The position numbers and the translations under genes are program-made. A stretch of DNA of 64,000 bases. Source: Cytophagales bacterium UBA2561. Lineage in GTDB: Bacteria > Bacteroidota > Bacteroidia > Cytophagales > Thermoflexibacteraceae. The notes beneath the pieces were generated by a model that saw only the letters and a list, made by a program, of their open reading frames with translations, was not told where the DNA came from and did not search any database. The stretch spans positions 303,178 to 367,177 of the forward strand of contig DDLX01000043.1 of assembly GCA_002340355.1 (NCBI GenBank). The letters run 5' to 3'. Each line of letters begins with the position of its first letter. Positions within the stretch are counted from its first letter, which is position 1. Shown here piece by piece: positions 63,129 through 64,000 of the stretch.

Positions 63129-63316
63129 AATAGTTCGTAAATTTCTTGTTAATATAATTTTCTAAAAACATAATCTATTGATATTCAATCACTTTTATAG
63201 CGTAGGGTTTGCAAACCCTATGCTACGGAAATAAATACTAATTTATTGAAAATCAATAGATTAACTCTCAAAGAGTTTAAAAATTTTTGAGAGTTAGGCA
63301 AAACTTACGAACTATT
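63129..63316. mobile_element. Nested palindromic element, MITE-like (188 bp)
   Basis: Perfect terminal repeats AATAGTTCGTAA / TTACGAACTATT enclose further inverted repeats: 63172-63189 with 63245-63262 (17 of 18), 63263-63272 with 63286-63295, and a 28-base palindrome at 63198-63225 (TAGGGTTTGCAAACCCTA core). It has no coding potential and no evident target duplication. The palindrome core is shared with MITE copy C. Confidence 0.7.
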
Positions 63317-63349
63317 GAGATCTGAAAATGAGTTTTTTAATAATAAAAA

Positions 63350-63586
63350 TTAGGCATTGACTAAGGGTTTTTTAGGGACAGAGGAAGGCTCTGGCAAATG
63401 CTCTACAAGCTGATTGAGATAATACCGCGTGTGATAAATGGCACTTATGACATCATCCGCTAAATCATGCTTGGTGACTTCTTGAGATACATAATAAAGG
63501 GCATTGTGCAAATGTTCGGCATAATTTTCTGACTGGTACAAGTCCAAAAAGTCTAAAAAATCTTTCGTTAGTTGCTCATTTTCCAT
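63350..63586 (-). CDS. Small protein of unknown function
   Basis: 78 residues, probably helical (NYAEHLHNALYYVSQEVTKH), with a proline-rich end (EPSSVPKKP). No family is recognised. It has a plausible promoter at 63661-63691 and is divergent from the XRE regulator gene. Confidence 0.55.
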   Translation of the reverse strand: MENEQLTKDFLDFLDLYQSENYAEHLHNALYYVSQEVTKHDLADDVISAIYHTRYYLNQLVEHLPEPSSVPKKPLVNA

Positions 63587-63660
63587 AATTTCGAAAGTTT
63601 ATTTTCCCTAAACCTATAAGGTGATCGAAAACATTATAGGTTTGAACTATTTTGATGTTA

Positions 63661-63691
63661 CAAATATAGTCAAATGAACATATCTGTGCAA
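63661..63691 (-). promoter_or_regulatory. Promoter of the small gene at 63350-63586
   Basis: Minus strand: TTG (63689-63691), a 20-base spacer, TATATTTG (63661-63668). A loose inverted repeat (AACATATC ... GGTATGTT) lies between this and the XRE gene and might be an operator. Confidence 0.55.
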
Positions 63692-63765
63692 TTAGGCTAC
63701 ACATAAATGCGGGTATGTTTTTAATTTTCCTTATAAAAGATAATTAAAAATTTAAATATTTCAAT

Positions 63766-64000
63766 ATGTTTGGAGAGAAATTTAAGAAAGCTCGTGAATA
63801 CTTAGGGTTTTCTCAAAATGCTATTGCTAAAGAAGTAAATCTAACACATAGTACTATTGGAAGAATTGAATTAAATAAAGTGGATAACCCAAATTGGAGC
63901 TACATCCAATATTTGATGGAACGAGGCATTAATCCATATTTTTTAATAGGAAAATCCAAAGAAGTTGCAGGACAAAAGGCTGATATTGCCCCTGAAGAAT
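63766..64000 (+). CDS. XRE-family helix-turn-helix regulator, cut by window edge
   Basis: Starting at the ATG at 63766, 78 codons are visible: MFGEKFKKAREYLGFSQNAI, then AKEVNLTHSTIGRIELNKVD. This is a Cro/C1-type helix-turn-helix domain at the N terminus, followed by a segment like GINPYFLIGKSK seen in some phage-repressor-like regulators. The rest lies outside the window. It may regulate itself and the divergent small gene. Confidence 0.85.
   Translation, partial: MFGEKFKKAREYLGFSQNAIAKEVNLTHSTIGRIELNKVDNPNWSYIQYLMERGINPYFLIGKSKEVAGQKADIAPEE

Noticed and set aside
61467..64000. Prophage or integrative element at the right end
   Set aside because: The XRE regulator and small genes alone are not enough; no integrase, structural phage gene or attachment repeat is visible.

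Overview
The window is an AT-rich stretch of a Bacteroidota chromosome, most likely from the Cytophagia. The evidence is the gene content: TPR-type sensor histidine kinases, a LolA-like carrier, PKD-repeat and YceI lipoproteins, a TonB-dependent receptor, a DUF5117/DUF4953-type zinc metalloprotease, a three-subunit succinate:quinone oxidoreductase with one cytochrome b subunit, and menaquinone synthesis (MenD). Several intergenic regions carry the Bacteroidota promoter pattern (TTTG or TTG, about 19-21 bases, then TAnnTTTG), and start codons generally lack Shine-Dalgarno sequences. There is no rRNA, CRISPR array, prophage or complete insertion sequence.

Layout. 1-2715: two tandem sensor kinases, the first cut by the window edge. 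2855-8163: a LolA-like protein, a divergent PRPP synthetase, an M61 peptidase and GMP synthase. 8339-8614: a two-gene tRNA-Thr(UGU) unit with a clear promoter and terminator. 8647-22950: mostly envelope and signalling proteins (lipoproteins, a zinc metalloprotease, a HAMP-SpoIIE phosphatase, an MFS transporter, a PKD protein, a caspase-like protein lacking its histidine) plus YebC. 23047-25935: a GT-C-like membrane protein and a GHL10-like protein. 25977-29001: cheY-cheA-cheC. 29383-34122: PhoD-like phosphatase, a PolX with an altered polymerase site, and HolB. 34124-36681: a SiaB-SiaC-CheR-CheB cluster. 36929-43641: menD, cinA, a TPR gene broken at a homopolymer, and an operon of a small SpoIIAA-like protein, folP and aroQ. 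43646-46691: two paralogous SDR genes and three copies of a MITE-like element. 46844-58656: two rhomboids, miaE, a TonB receptor, an acyl-CoA ligase, hemW and sdhCAB. 59219-64000: a membrane protein, a decayed DUF4397-like fragment, rfbD, a toxin/immunity-like cluster with an internal partial duplication, a palindromic element and a partial XRE regulator.

How genes may work together. The chemosensory genes (cheY-cheA-cheC and, 5 kb away, cheR-cheB) lie beside a SiaB-like kinase and a SiaC-like substrate. The HAMP-SpoIIE phosphatase at 13008-15041 has the architecture of the matching SiaA phosphatase. This suggests a chemosensory array linked to a partner-switching module rather than to flagella, of which no genes are seen here. 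The most unusual loci are the GIY-YIG/URI-like candidate toxin with two mosaic downstream paralogs (61467-63061), the MITE family around the SDR pair, and the T10 frameshift in the TPR gene.
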